64,000 bases of DNA from Hyphomicrobiales bacterium (lineage in GTDB: Bacteria; Pseudomonadota; Alphaproteobacteria; Rhizobiales; Methyloligellaceae), in the NCBI GenBank assembly GCA_021775595.1, contig JAJFHN010000098.1, forward strand, positions 1-64,000. Direction: 5' to 3'. Below the pieces are notes generated by a model that worked only from the letters and a program-made list of their open reading frames with translations, was not told the DNA's origin and searched no databases. Positions 24,566-34,253 of the stretch are shown here, one piece after another; within the stretch, counting starts at the first letter, position 1, and the number at the start of each line of letters is the position of its first letter. The position numbers were made by a program, and so were the translations under genes.

Positions 24566-26542
24566 TCATTCCGCCGGCGCGCGCGCCAGACGATCCTCGC
24601 CCTCGCCCAGATCGCCGATGTCGTCCACGATTGCCACGATCTCGTCGTGAGGCATGGTCGACATCTCAAGCCGGTAGGCGAGGAGCCACATCATCGCCAC
24701 GCCCGCCACCCACCAAAGGACCTGCCAGACCCAGATCGACGGCATGCCGAATACCCACCAAGTCTCAGGAGCATTGGGATCGCCAAACAGTGTGTTGCCG
24801 ATGATTGCTCCAGGGCCGACGGCGAAAAAGAACCACATCAGCGCGACGACCCAGGCGACGGGTATGAGATGGCGCCGGTCGTCGGCTATTGCCGTGTTGG
24901 CTCTGAGGAAGCGGTGAAAGCGCTGGCGGTGGTCGGCGTCGGTGCGCTCTTGGGTGAGCGCGGAGACCGCGATTGCAGTGCCGAGATTGGCAAGCATGCC
25001 CCAAAAGGCCGAGTGCAGCGTGAGCGGCCAGCGGCCCCAAGCGGTGATGCCGAGTATCTGGCCGAGTGAATCGGTGCAGATGACGCCAATGATACCGGCC
25101 AGCAGGCCCAATGTAATTCCTTGCCGGGTGAACCAAGGCACGTAGCAAACGGCGATCAATGCGGGAAACATTTGAAAGCCGAAAGCGACGGCGAGACCGC
25201 CCAGCAGGACGAGCGCGTCATCGGCATTGGAGGCGACGAACAGGGAAGCGATGACGATCAGTGCCACACCGAGCCGCCCCGACAGTTTTTGGGCGGCGTG
25301 TGAGGCGTTGGGCATCAAAAAGTGCTTCAATAGGTCTCGCGTCAACATGGCGCTGGCGGTCGACATGTAACCAGCCCCCGTCGATTGCATTGCTGCCAGC
25401 GCGCAGACGGCGAGCAATCCCACAACCCAAGGCGCGGTCTTGCCCATCAGCCCGATCAGCAACGGCACCAACATGCCCTGCTTGCCGTCGGTGGACATCA
25501 GGTCCTGACCGTTCAGCGCTTCGCCCAGCACATTGTTTGTGAGGTGGGGGAAGCGCTCGAGGAAGGCCAGATCGGCGCCCAAGAAGTGGCCGCCGATACC
25601 TTGGATTGCGGTGAAGGAAAATAAGATGAGGCCGATGGCAAAAGCCGATGCCCAAACCTGCTGAGGAGCGAAGGGGGCGGGACTGCGATTGGAGAAGGCC
25701 CACATCGAAAAGGCCGGCGCGGCTTGGATGCCCATGAGCGCGAACATGTAGGTGAGGATCATCATGCCGGTCCAACCGCCGCCGACGGCAGACGGGCCGT
25801 TTGAGACGAATTGTATGACGCCGGGAATAGCGACGTAGTGGCTGTAACCGTCGGGCGTTCGCTTATCGTCCATCGTCGAAAGCGCAGCCAGTCCTTCGAC
25901 AAAGCGCTCCCAGCCTCCGATATAGCTGAGCGCGATCATGCCGATCACGATGATGCCAAGTGCCAACAGCAGGCACTGCAGGGTGTCGACATAGGCAACG
26001 GCGCGCAGCCCGCCGGAAGCGACATAGATGAGGACGACGGCCGAAAGCATCCACATGCCGGTGTTGACGTCCAACAGGCCGTCGGTCAGCACGTTGAACA
26101 GAAATCCCGAGGCGCGCAGCTGCAAACCCAGATAGGGAATTGAAAAACACAGCGCGACGACCACCGTGAGCAGCCGGATCGCGTCACCGCGAAAATACTC
26201 TGAAAGCATTTCGCCAGGCGTGACGAAGCCGTAGTGCTTGCCCAGAATCCACTGGCGCTTGAGAAACAGCACGCCGGTCAAGGGAATCGTGATCGCGTAG
26301 AACGAGGCGTAGGCGTAAGGAAATCCGTCGCGGTATTCCAGCCCGGGATGGCCGACGAAAGTCCAGCCAGAGAATGATGTTGCCGTGGCCGCCAGAACGA
26401 AGACCCAGAGCGAGATGCCGCGGCCGGCGATAAAATAATCGCTAGCGGTCTTTGCGGTCTGCGCGCCCCTGATGCCCCAATAAATGCAGTAGGCCCAGTA
26501 GAGAAACACAAAAATGAAAAGCCAAACGATTTTCGGCTCCAT
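24566..26542 (-). CDS. Sodium:solute symporter family protein
   Basis: A 658-residue polytopic membrane protein of the SSS family. It opens with the SDYFIAGRGISLWVFVLAATATSFSGWTFVGHPG block that carries the Na+-site helix, followed by about 13 hydrophobic segments, and ASGGLRAVAYVDTLQ, the SSS signature region. The C-terminal 50 residues are polar and acidic. Substrates of this family include carboxylates, amino acids and sugars; this sequence does not decide. GGGAGATAAG precedes the ATG. It lies between a secreted unknown and a TPR protein on the same strand. Confidence 0.85.
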   Translation of the reverse strand: MEPKIVWLFIFVFLYWAYCIYWGIRGAQTAKTASDYFIAGRGISLWVFVLAATATSFSGWTFVGHPGLEYRDGFPYAYASFYAITIPLTGVLFLKRQWILGKHYGFVTPGEMLSEYFRGDAIRLLTVVVALCFSIPYLGLQLRASGFLFNVLTDGLLDVNTGMWMLSAVVLIYVASGGLRAVAYVDTLQCLLLALGIIVIGMIALSYIGGWERFVEGLAALSTMDDKRTPDGYSHYVAIPGVIQFVSNGPSAVGGGWTGMMILTYMFALMGIQAAPAFSMWAFSNRSPAPFAPQQVWASAFAIGLILFSFTAIQGIGGHFLGADLAFLERFPHLTNNVLGEALNGQDLMSTDGKQGMLVPLLIGLMGKTAPWVVGLLAVCALAAMQSTGAGYMSTASAMLTRDLLKHFLMPNASHAAQKLSGRLGVALIVIASLFVASNADDALVLLGGLAVAFGFQMFPALIAVCYVPWFTRQGITLGLLAGIIGVICTDSLGQILGITAWGRWPLTLHSAFWGMLANLGTAIAVSALTQERTDADHRQRFHRFLRANTAIADDRRHLIPVAWVVALMWFFFAVGPGAIIGNTLFGDPNAPETWWVFGMPSIWVWQVLWWVAGVAMMWLLAYRLEMSTMPHDEIVAIVDDIGDLGEGEDRLARAPAE

Positions 26543-26604
26543 AGCTCACTTATCTCCCGTGATTGGGCGGACGAGGTGGCTCGGCGCCAGATCGAGCGCC
26601 GGTC

Positions 26605-28263
26605 TCAGCCGCCGCAGCGGCAATGGGTGCCATGGGCATCGCGGATGGCGACCATGCTGCCTTCAATCGTATCGCGCAGATCTTGATATTGGCCGGCCAC
26701 CAAGCTCAGATACTCGGCCGCCTCAATGGCGCCCAACGCTTTCTTTATGGCGCTAACCTGCTGCTTATCCAGGGGCGCGTCCCGTTTCTTTTTGAGGCCG
26801 CTCGACATCGCTTTCAACGCAGCGTGGGCGCTCGGCGCTTGGGCCACTTCGTCCTTCAGCGCTTCATCTCCGGTTTGCCCGGCCAATTGCAGGATGAGCG
26901 CTTGGAGCTGCGGTTTTTGCGGCGCGGCGGCGGCGGTGCTTGAGACGATCTGAGCCGAGCTTTCAGCAGGCTGCGCGCCAGCGGTGGTGATCTCACCCGC
27001 CTTGATCACCTTATCCAATGCGATGGCTTGCGCGTCGTCGGCAGCCTTCGAAAATTTCTCGGCCCGCTGCCAAAAATCCTTCATGCGCCCGTCGAAGAAT
27101 CCGACAAAGCCAATGGCGCCGGTGCAAATGGCGGGATGGGCGTCTTGCTTCAGATAGCCCCTTAGATCCGTCGCCACCTTCTGACTCACCCAGCCATAAT
27201 TGCGTTTGCTCGACATTTCAGGATCGATGCCGCGCGACCTGACAAAGACCCGCGCCTGACGATTGACCTTGCGCGCCTCGGCGCTGTCGTTTGGAGGACT
27301 GAAAAGCCAGCCGCCGGAGCGCGAGCGGTCGCGGCTGCGCGCGCGCTTCAGGGCGTCTCCCATGGCATCGGACTTGGTTTCGCGAACCTTCGTGATGGCG
27401 CTGTAAAAGGCTTGGGCGCAGTTGGACACCGGCCAGCGCAAAATAGTTTGATCGCTTGGGCCCTCGACGACGGCGGCGGCCTCCATGACGGGAATCCGAA
27501 TTTCCTTTTTCCGAGTGGTGTTTCGCCGGCCCCAGCGGACGCAGCGCCGCCGCCTGCCATTCCAAAACTGGGTGTAGCCGTAGGCGCGGCAATAGGATTT
27601 TGAGACCGTGTTGGTAATGACCTTGGTCTCGTATTTGGGATTCGATGGCTGACGCAAGGTGACCTTCATGCGGCTTTCGCCGCGCGCGCCGGCATCGGCG
27701 GCGCCATTCACCTTCAGCTCGACGACAATCTTTTGTGCTTCGCCCTTTTTGAGGTCGCCGACCCGCACCATGCGCACCGCGCCATCCTCGGCCGTTGCCA
27801 GGTTTTTGCCTGTGACGCCAGCGATCTCACCTTCCTCCGCCTCAAGCACGAGATCGGCCTGGGTGTTGGCCGCGTCGCTTTCATTGCTCAGAGTGATCTC
27901 GGTGAAGACCGAGCTGCCGGCGCCAAACAGGGTGCCAGGTTTGGCAGCGGTGAGCGCCGCGCGCACGGCGCCGGCGGAAAGCTCGGTTTTGACGTCGCGC
28001 GCGGTGCCAGACCAGACGGGTCGCAACGTCTGTGCGGTGCCGCTGTCTGTGGGCTCGACCTCGGCCGATGCCGGATGCACAGCGGCACCAAAGCCGCTCG
28101 CTGCCAAAAAGACGATTGCGCCGGTGGCAGCGCCGCGAAACAGGCGCGCGAATGCGTTTGTAATCCCACGCCGCCAACTTGGATTTGTGTAGTCAGTTCT
28201 CAGCCGTGCCACCGCTGTCCTCCGCCACAAGGATTTGTCCAAATTCGATTGCTTGCCGTTCAT
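26605..28263 (-). CDS. Secreted protein of unknown function (552 residues)
   Basis: I do not recognise this protein. From ATG 28263 it has a positively charged N-terminus, a hydrophobic stretch (GAIVFLAASGFGAAVHPASA) with a likely cleavage site, a beta-rich domain resembling adhesion or CARDB-like modules (VFTEITLSNESDAANTQADLVLEAEEGEI, KKGEAQKIVVELKVNG), a Cys-containing basic patch (YCRAYGYTQFWNGRRRRC), and a helical, Ala/Lys-rich C-terminus ending in CRCGG. The start is uncertain; an upstream in-frame ATG exists 35 codons earlier and the ribosome site is weak for both. It lies 105 bp downstream of an orphan binding protein and 62 bp before the symporter, co-directional with both. Confidence 0.6.
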   Translation of the reverse strand: MNGKQSNLDKSLWRRTAVARLRTDYTNPSWRRGITNAFARLFRGAATGAIVFLAASGFGAAVHPASAEVEPTDSGTAQTLRPVWSGTARDVKTELSAGAVRAALTAAKPGTLFGAGSSVFTEITLSNESDAANTQADLVLEAEEGEIAGVTGKNLATAEDGAVRMVRVGDLKKGEAQKIVVELKVNGAADAGARGESRMKVTLRQPSNPKYETKVITNTVSKSYCRAYGYTQFWNGRRRRCVRWGRRNTTRKKEIRIPVMEAAAVVEGPSDQTILRWPVSNCAQAFYSAITKVRETKSDAMGDALKRARSRDRSRSGGWLFSPPNDSAEARKVNRQARVFVRSRGIDPEMSSKRNYGWVSQKVATDLRGYLKQDAHPAICTGAIGFVGFFDGRMKDFWQRAEKFSKAADDAQAIALDKVIKAGEITTAGAQPAESSAQIVSSTAAAAPQKPQLQALILQLAGQTGDEALKDEVAQAPSAHAALKAMSSGLKKKRDAPLDKQQVSAIKKALGAIEAAEYLSLVAGQYQDLRDTIEGSMVAIRDAHGTHCRCGG

Positions 28264-28368
28264 TTGCCGGCGTGTGTGACTCTGTTTCTCATGAGATGCC
28301 CGCGGGCACAAGACGGCAGCGCAATTGCGTGATGCAATGTCGGGGTACGGGCGCGGCCCGATCGGCAC

Positions 28369-29541
28369 TTAGGGCGCTACGGTTGCCTCTTTTTTGTCCT
28401 TTTCGCCCTCGGTGCTGCTGGTGCGCACGGTTGTGTCCAGCGTAACTTCGTTGGTATCAAGCCATTGCTTAAATTTGGCCTCGAGCCGATCCCCGTGGGT
28501 CAACCACCAGCCGGCGTCGACCCGCAGCGCATGACTCAAATTGGCAACGCTTGTGGGCAAGTAACCGGACATGGTCACGTCGATTTCTGCGTGATCACCC
28601 ACCATGGCGAGGGCCGATTTTCGCACCGGGCCGTAGGGGAACCATTTGGCCTGCTGTGCCAACCGGTCGGGCTTTGTCGAGAAATCGATGAAGCGCCGCG
28701 CCGCAGTCTTGTTTTGCGAAGTTTTCGGAATTGCCCACGAATTCATGGTGTAGAGCTGGCCGTGCCACAGGATCTCCAGCGATCTGTTTTCGGCCATCAG
28801 CGAACCGAAGGCGCGCGCGTTAAACGCCATTGCCATAACGGCCTTGCTGTCGGCTAGCAGCTTGAGATGATCCTCGCTGCCGTCCCACCAGATGATGTTG
28901 TCCTTTATGCGCTCAAGGACGCCAAACGCTCGCTTCACACCTTGCTCGGTCGCCAATTCGGCATAAACGTCTTTCGGCGCGACGCCGTCACCCAACAGCG
29001 CAAGCTCCAGGGTGTATTTCGCACCACGACGCAAAACGCGTTTGCCGGGAAACTGCTTGATATCGAAAAAATCAGCGACCGTTTTCGGCTGTTTGCCGTC
29101 GAACGCGCGCTTGTCGTAGACGATAATCGACGACCAGGCGACGCTCGCTACGCCGCAATCGGTGAGTGCGCCAGGCAGAAAATCATCATTGGCCGATGTG
29201 CCGTCCCTGGCTGCGGTCAAGCCGGCTGGAGAAATCGTTTCCAGCAAGCCGTCGCGACAGGCGCTCAACAGCGCGTCGGCGCTGAGGTCCACGACGTCCC
29301 AGTTTTGGAAGCGATAGGAGCGGCCCTTGCCCAAAAGCGCGGACTGTCCGCCGTGATACTTTGTGGCGATAGATATGCCCGTTTCCTTTTGGAAGGGTTG
29401 GAAATAGGCGATTTTTTGGGACTGCGCATAAGCGCCGCCCCAAGAGGCGATCGTGAGCTTGGTGTCCTGGGCCGCGACCGGCGTCCCCACGATTAGCACT
29501 GCGCTCGCGATCAACATGGTCAGCCAGCTGGGCGCACTCAT
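28369..29541 (-). CDS. Extracellular solute-binding protein, PotD-like
   Basis: A 390-residue periplasmic binding protein: a signal peptide (MSAPSWLTMLIASAVLIVGTPVAAQ), then the type 2 binding-protein opening LTIASWGGAYAQSQKIAYFQPFQKETGISI typical of spermidine/putrescine and related cationic ligands. The rest keeps family blocks (WDVVDLSADALLSACRDGLLE, DIKQFPGKRVLRR, NSWAIPKTSQNK, ARRFIDFSTKPDRLAQQ). No ABC permease or ATPase lies beside it, so it is an orphan that would use a transporter elsewhere. The last 20 residues are a polar extension. I set the start at 29541, where the signal peptide begins. Confidence 0.82.
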   Translation of the reverse strand: MSAPSWLTMLIASAVLIVGTPVAAQDTKLTIASWGGAYAQSQKIAYFQPFQKETGISIATKYHGGQSALLGKGRSYRFQNWDVVDLSADALLSACRDGLLETISPAGLTAARDGTSANDDFLPGALTDCGVASVAWSSIIVYDKRAFDGKQPKTVADFFDIKQFPGKRVLRRGAKYTLELALLGDGVAPKDVYAELATEQGVKRAFGVLERIKDNIIWWDGSEDHLKLLADSKAVMAMAFNARAFGSLMAENRSLEILWHGQLYTMNSWAIPKTSQNKTAARRFIDFSTKPDRLAQQAKWFPYGPVRKSALAMVGDHAEIDVTMSGYLPTSVANLSHALRVDAGWWLTHGDRLEAKFKQWLDTNEVTLDTTVRTSSTEGEKDKKEATVAP

Positions 29542-29637
29542 GTCATATTGCCTTGTCACCTCTGTTCATGGATTGCGGCCAACCATCGCGAATCCACTAT
29601 ACGTATTCGGGCATCGGCCCGCCAGGGATCGGATCGC

Positions 29638-31485
29638 TTAGAACGCGCGCGCCGGGCGAAATCGGGCCGAGTGGCGCTCAATGACAGCTTCGCCGTCAGC
29701 GCGTCTTTGCTCCAAACGAAATACTGGTTCCGACCATGAACCCTGAATGTGGAGGGAGTGCGTCAAATCGGCCACGACTTGGTCGGGCTCTGGGGCGGGC
29801 GGTTCTTCGCCGCTCGGCAAGCGGAGCCGCCAGTCGAGTTGACGGGTCGGAATATCTATAGTGCCGCTGCCGGTGATCTTAGAAGCGCCGGCCTGCACCA
29901 TGAATTTGTCGCTGCGCGCCGCACCCCGTTCCAGCGCAAAATTGGCCTCGAGCTGTTCAAAACTCGTCGCGCTTCCTTGGGCTGCCGTCCAACCCCGTAC
30001 GTCGCCCTTTTTCGTCTCGGCCACGACCTTGTCGAAGTCAAGTTCCAGTATGCCGGCGGCCATAGAAATCGCCAGTGTCCCCGAAACGCCATCGAGCCAA
30101 TCCTCAAGTGTCGGGCCGCGACCGTTCAGATCGACTTCGACGTCCATTGCGCCCTCAATGGGGCTCTTGATGCTGAAGGTCTCGATGCTTGGCTTGGCCG
30201 CCAAGCCGGTGAGGTTTGCGCTCAGGCGCAGTTGTGGCGGCGCTTGGGCGGCATCGATTTCGAGCCGGCCGTTGCCGCGGCCCTCGAACAGATCGAGAAT
30301 TGAAAAATCAGCCGACAACGCGCCCGATTTGATTGCAAGCGTTAGTGCGGTCTGCCCGGCCTCAACGGATTTGGCCTCGAATTGCGTTGCCGAGATGCGC
30401 AAATCGACATCGATGTGCTGCATCAGCGGGAACGTGAAATCGGGGCTCTTGGTTGCCGTCTTGGCGCTCTCCTCATCGGCGACGGTCTGGGGCAGATATT
30501 GGTCCAGGTTCAGGGTCTGCAGCGCGAGCGTTCCTTCGATCTCGGGCCGTTGGTGGCCGTAGAGCACGGCCAGAGCACCAATCGCGCGATTTCCGTCGAG
30601 CACGAAAGTGCCGTTGTCAAAGGCGACGCGCTGGCCGACCCAGTTGAAATCGCCCGCCGCGTTGAAAGCGCCCAAGCCGGTTCCCTCAGCAATGTCGATG
30701 CCCATCCAATTGGCGAATTTGCGCGTGTTCGGCAGCGTTAGATCGAGGACGCCGGACAACCTGATATCCTTATCAAGCGTTGCCTCTCCTTGGATCGAAG
30801 CCGATATCAGATTGCCGCCAAACGTCAGGCTTAGCGGTACCCTGCCGGACTTGGCGACTATTGTCGGTGCCTCGCTTTGCAGATTGATGCTCGCGGTCTC
30901 GCCGCGCCACTCGAATGCGCCCTCGAGCGTTGCGGCACCCGTTTGCGAAAGGGACAAATCTGCTTGCACGTTGGAAACCGCTTCGCTGCCCTCAGGTCCG
31001 CTGATCTGCATGGTGCCTTCTTCGATGGTCATGCGCGAGAACGGGGCTTGGCGCAGCGCGCGCAACAGCAGCGATCTCATTTCACCCTTCGCCGTTTCCG
31101 CGCTGGTGACATCGCCACGTTTGATCGTGAATTTTGGTTCGAACAAGATGAGCCGGCTAATGCGCGGTTCGCCCCACAGCAGCGACCAAACGCCGAATTC
31201 GGCTCTGAGTATTTTGACCTCAACGCCCTGCAATTCGGACATGTAAGGCAACGTGCTGAGCTTTACATTCTCGACTTCGACGCGGGTGCGCGGAAAGATG
31301 AAAATGCGCGTGGGGCCATCGATCACAAGCTCGCTGCCGGTCCATGCGGCAAAGCGCGCCTTGAGATGGGCGCGCAACTCATCCTTGTCGGTGAACGTCG
31401 ATCGCGCGACCAAGGCAGTCACGCCCAGTGCGATCACCACCAGCGATGCAAATATCACAATTTTGGTACGCGACAGGTTGAACAT
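29638..31485 (-). CDS. AsmA-family membrane protein
   Basis: A 615-residue protein with a single N-terminal transmembrane helix (IVIFASLVVIALGVTALVA) followed by a long periplasmic beta-rich body typical of AsmA: LVIDGPTRIFIFPRTRVEVENVKL near the start and the C-terminal GAMDVEVDLNGRGPTLEDWLDGVSGTLAISMAAGILELDFDKVV block. AsmA-like proteins are thought to move or balance phospholipids in the envelope. GGAG lies five bases before the ATG. It begins a co-directional series (orphan binding protein, secreted unknown, symporter, TPR protein), although spacing of about 100 bp does not prove one operon. Confidence 0.85.
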   Translation of the reverse strand: MFNLSRTKIVIFASLVVIALGVTALVARSTFTDKDELRAHLKARFAAWTGSELVIDGPTRIFIFPRTRVEVENVKLSTLPYMSELQGVEVKILRAEFGVWSLLWGEPRISRLILFEPKFTIKRGDVTSAETAKGEMRSLLLRALRQAPFSRMTIEEGTMQISGPEGSEAVSNVQADLSLSQTGAATLEGAFEWRGETASINLQSEAPTIVAKSGRVPLSLTFGGNLISASIQGEATLDKDIRLSGVLDLTLPNTRKFANWMGIDIAEGTGLGAFNAAGDFNWVGQRVAFDNGTFVLDGNRAIGALAVLYGHQRPEIEGTLALQTLNLDQYLPQTVADEESAKTATKSPDFTFPLMQHIDVDLRISATQFEAKSVEAGQTALTLAIKSGALSADFSILDLFEGRGNGRLEIDAAQAPPQLRLSANLTGLAAKPSIETFSIKSPIEGAMDVEVDLNGRGPTLEDWLDGVSGTLAISMAAGILELDFDKVVAETKKGDVRGWTAAQGSATSFEQLEANFALERGAARSDKFMVQAGASKITGSGTIDIPTRQLDWRLRLPSGEEPPAPEPDQVVADLTHSLHIQGSWSEPVFRLEQRRADGEAVIERHSARFRPARAF

Positions 31486-31648
31486 TGCACTCCGGATGTT
31501 TGTCGCCCCTCAGCAACGGCGCACATGCCAATGCAGCGGATCGGGCAGGGGCCAAACTCGAAAATTTGTCGCTCGGGACGTCTGGACGTATAGGGGACAA
31601 TTACCCGTGGCTGCAACATTGCGAGTTCAGAACAATAAACACTGGGCC

Positions 31649-32296
31649 TCACTCATTTAGGTGCGTGGAATATTTTGCTTTCGTTTTTGCCTTCACTTCA
31701 TCGGCACTGACATCGGGTGCCAACTCGATGAGCTTGAAGGGGCTGTTGTGATCTGGTCGGTGGAAAACGCACAGATCGGTAATGATCATGTCCACCACAT
31801 TAGCCCCTGTCAGCGGCAGGGTGCATCCGGGAATGAACTTGGGACTGCCGTCTTTGGCGCAATGATCCATCACCACGATGATCTTCTTGACGCCCGCGAC
31901 GAGGTCCATCGCGCCGCCCATGCCCTTGATCATCTTGCCCGGGATCATCCAGTTGGCGATATCGCCATTCTCGGCAACTTCCATCGCACCGAGTACGGTC
32001 AGGTCAATATGCCCGCCACGGATCATCGCAAAGCTGTCGGCACTTCCGAAATAGCTCGACGACGGCAGTTCGCTGATCGTTTGCTTGCCCGCATTGATCA
32101 GGTCGGCATCTTCTTCTCCCTCATAAGGGAATGGTCCGATGCCAAGCATTCCATTTTCAGATTGCAGCGTAACTTCTATGCCGTCGGGAATATGGTTGGC
32201 TACCAGAGTTGGAATACCGATGCCAAGATTGACGTAATAGCCGTCTTGCAACTCTTTGGCCGCACGGGCGGCCATTTGATCGCGGGTCCAGCTCAT
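31649..32296 (-). CDS. scoB: 3-oxoacid CoA-transferase subunit B
   Basis: A 215-residue subunit B of succinyl-CoA:3-ketoacid CoA-transferase. It has the catalytic SENG motif with the Glu that forms the CoA thioester ([16 protein letters not shown]), [18 protein letters not shown] near the N-terminus, and [27 protein letters not shown]. It moves CoA between succinyl-CoA and acetoacetate, allowing ketone bodies and stored polyhydroxybutyrate to be burned. It overlaps subunit A by 4 bp (ATGA), which couples their translation and supports equal amounts. Two phasins elsewhere in the window suggest PHB storage. Confidence 0.93.
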   Translation of the reverse strand: MSWTRDQMAARAAKELQDGYYVNLGIGIPTLVANHIPDGIEVTLQSENGMLGIGPFPYEGEEDADLINAGKQTISELPSSSYFGSADSFAMIRGGHIDLTVLGAMEVAENGDIANWMIPGKMIKGMGGAMDLVAGVKKIIVVMDHCAKDGSPKFIPGCTLPLTGANVVDMIITDLCVFHRPDHNSPFKLIELAPDVSADEVKAKTKAKYSTHLNE

Positions 32297-33003
32297 GATG
32301 CATTCTCCCGCTTGCGGGTCATACGAAATTCGATTTTCTTGTCATAGGGCGCGCCGCAGATCAGGCGTTTGACGTAGATGCCCGGGAGGTGGATTGCATC
32401 GGGATCAAGCTCTCCCACTTCGACAATCTCTTGCACCTCGGCAACGCAGATCTTGCCCGCCGTTGCCATTGGTTCGTTGAAATTGCGCGCAGTCTTACGG
32501 AATATCAAATTGCCCGCTTTGTCGGCTTTCCAGCCTTTAATTAGACATAGGTCAGCAAATATGCCGCGTTCGAGAATATAATCCTCGCCGTCGAAATTCT
32601 TGACCTCTTTGCCTTCCGCGACCTGCGTACCGACACCCGTTTTGGTATAGAAACCAGGAATACCAGCACCGCCGGCACGGCAACGTTCAGCCAGCGTGCC
32701 TTGGGGGCAAAATTCGACTTCGAGTTCACCCGACAGAAATTGTCGCTCAAACTCTTTATTCTCTCCAACATAGGAAGAGATCATCTTCTTCACTTGGCGG
32801 CTGCGCAGGAGCTTGCCCAGACCTTCATTATCGATCCCGGCGTTATTGGACGCAATCGTCAGGTCGTTGACGCCCGCTTCCTGCAGCGCATCAATTAACC
32901 GTTCGGGAATCCCGCAAAGACCGAACCCGCCAACGCACAAATGCATACCATCAAACAACAGTCCATCGAGCGCAGAGGCTGCATCAGGAAAGGCTTTCTT
33001 CAT
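32293..33003 (-). CDS. scoA: 3-oxoacid CoA-transferase subunit A
   Basis: A 236-residue subunit [32 protein letters not shown] (CoA-binding region), [33 protein letters not shown], and [28 protein letters not shown] are all diagnostic. It pairs with ScoB to make the active transferase. Base composition is a little more AT-rich than in neighbouring genes. GAGGTAG lies eight bases before the ATG. It is the first gene of a two-gene operon. Confidence 0.93.
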   Translation of the reverse strand: MKKAFPDAASALDGLLFDGMHLCVGGFGLCGIPERLIDALQEAGVNDLTIASNNAGIDNEGLGKLLRSRQVKKMISSYVGENKEFERQFLSGELEVEFCPQGTLAERCRAGGAGIPGFYTKTGVGTQVAEGKEVKNFDGEDYILERGIFADLCLIKGWKADKAGNLIFRKTARNFNEPMATAGKICVAEVQEIVEVGELDPDAIHLPGIYVKRLICGAPYDKKIEFRMTRKRENAS

Positions 33004-33216
33004 ATACTAACTACCTCATGGCTAAAATCGCGGCAGGCCGTTATCGTTTTGGAAAGCGCGTCGGCAACGCATGATTCGACCGCGCCGCCGCTGGGCGGTT
33101 GTTCCAACACCCCAATCCGTTGACCTGCCCCCATTGATTGGTCCAGTTTGAATGTTAGTTCATGGTTGGACTTTCCTGCAACGCAATGATGGTTACCGGC
33201 GCTGAAGGACAAAATC

Positions 33217-33405
33217 GTGCGCAAGATTTTCGCCGGGACGTCGCCGCGCCACGTGCCGGAAGAGATTGTCGAAGTGGCCGATAGTGCGCGCACGAAATCG
33301 AGCAAAATCACGGAGCTGGCGGTGCGTGATGCTGTGCATGGACGCGAGGTCAAGAATACCGAGGCGCTGGTACATTTTCGCGACCGCGCCGAACTCGCAT
33401 TCTGA
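33217..33405 (+). CDS. Small hypothetical protein (62 residues)
   Basis: A GTG start with AAGGA seven bases upstream opens a 62-residue soluble, charged protein. Codon positions show the pattern expected of coding DNA in this genome (GC-rich first and third positions, GC-poor second). There is no recognised family. It lies upstream of the bfd-like gene on the same strand, 39 bp apart, and may be co-transcribed with it. Confidence 0.45.
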   Translation: MRKIFAGTSPRHVPEEIVEVADSARTKSSKITELAVRDAVHGREVKNTEALVHFRDRAELAF

Positions 33406-33444
33406 TCACCCCAACACCCAGCACAACCAGCCGCGACCTCTCAT

Positions 33445-33657
33445 ATGATAGTTTGCTCGTGTAACGTAATTTCCCACCACGACATTGAGGCAACCATTGC
33501 CGCGTTGCGCGATTTGGATCCCAATGTCGTGCTCACGGCGGGGCTGGTTTACCGCACGATGGGCCATCGTCCCAAATGCGGCAATTGCCTGTCCAACATC
33601 GTCCGTATGATCCATGCCATCCACACGGACGAAGCGGATAAGCAGGCGCAGAAATGA
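33445..33657 (+). CDS. bfd: Bacterioferritin-associated ferredoxin-like protein (Bfd)
   Basis: A 70-residue [2Fe-2S] protein with the BFD pattern: C4 and C6 ([10 protein letters not shown]) and C45 and C48 (KCGNC). E. coli Bfd has the same arrangement with a shorter loop. Bfd binds bacterioferritin and supplies electrons to release stored iron as Fe(II). The pairing with bfr about 100 bp downstream fits that role. It is cytoplasmic. The 7-residue longer loop between cysteine pairs is normal for alphaproteobacterial members. Confidence 0.85.
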   Translation: MIVCSCNVISHHDIEATIAALRDLDPNVVLTAGLVYRTMGHRPKCGNCLSNIVRMIHAIHTDEADKQAQK

Positions 33658-33686
33658 GTGCTTGGAGCTCTCATGCGCGTTCCTAG

Positions 33687-33703
33687 ATTGTAATCGTTCT
33701 AAG
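33687..33703 (+). promoter_or_regulatory. Possible degenerate Irr box upstream of bfr
   Basis: The 17 bases end in GTTCTAAG, close to the right arm of the alphaproteobacterial iron control element (TTTAGAA..TTCTAAA), but the left arm matches only about half. It lies 58 bp before the bfr ATG, where Irr repression of bacterioferritin would be expected in this lineage. Confidence 0.25.
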
Positions 33704-33760
33704 GTTGCGATACGAAGATTGACCCATGGTCCTCATGCTGGACCACACAAGGAGGCGTTT

Positions 33761-34249
33761 ATGAAAGGCGACAAAACGGTAATCGAATATCTCAACAAGG
33801 CGTTGCGCCACGAGATGACGGCCGTCAACCAGTACTGGCTGCACTACCGGCTGCTCGACGATTGGGGATTTGGCAAGCTCGCGAAGAAGTTGCGCGAGGA
33901 ATCCATCGAGGAAATGGAGCACGCCGACAAGCTGATCGAGCGCATTTTGATGCTGGAGGGCTTTCCCAACATGCAGGAGCTCGACTCGCTGATGATCGGT
34001 GAGAACATTCAGGAAGTTCTGGAGTGCGATCTCAAGGCCGAATACAGCGCGCGCGCGCTGTATCAGGAGGCCCGTGATGTGTGCCGCAAGAAAGACGACT
34101 ACGTCACGATGCGCTTGTTCGAATCCTTGATGGAAGACGAGGAAAGCCACATCGATTGGATTGAGACGCAGCTCGACAACCTCAAGGCAATCGGCAAGGA
34201 AAATTACGGCCTGCTGCAGAGCCAGGCGGGTGGCGAATCCGGCGACTGA
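33761..34249 (+). CDS. bfr: Bacterioferritin
   Basis: A 162-residue ferritin-fold protein beginning [25 protein letters not shown], as in E. coli Bfr. The heme-ligating Met is kept in [19 protein letters not shown], and the ferroxidase residues appear as E18, the EEMEHAD block, and [14 protein letters not shown]. It oxidises and stores iron in a 24-subunit shell with heme at subunit interfaces. A consensus AGGAGG lies upstream of ATG 33761. It follows the bfd-like gene and converges with the iron-transport permease, so storage and uptake genes are grouped here. Confidence 0.95.
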   Translation: MKGDKTVIEYLNKALRHEMTAVNQYWLHYRLLDDWGFGKLAKKLREESIEEMEHADKLIERILMLEGFPNMQELDSLMIGENIQEVLECDLKAEYSARALYQEARDVCRKKDDYVTMRLFESLMEDEESHIDWIETQLDNLKAIGKENYGLLQSQAGGESGD

Positions 34250-34253
34250 CTGC

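Noticed and set aside
33000-33353. 117-residue minus-strand frame upstream of scoA
   Set aside because: The opposite strand in 33217-33405 has better codon-position bias and a ribosome site, and this frame shows no recognisable motif.
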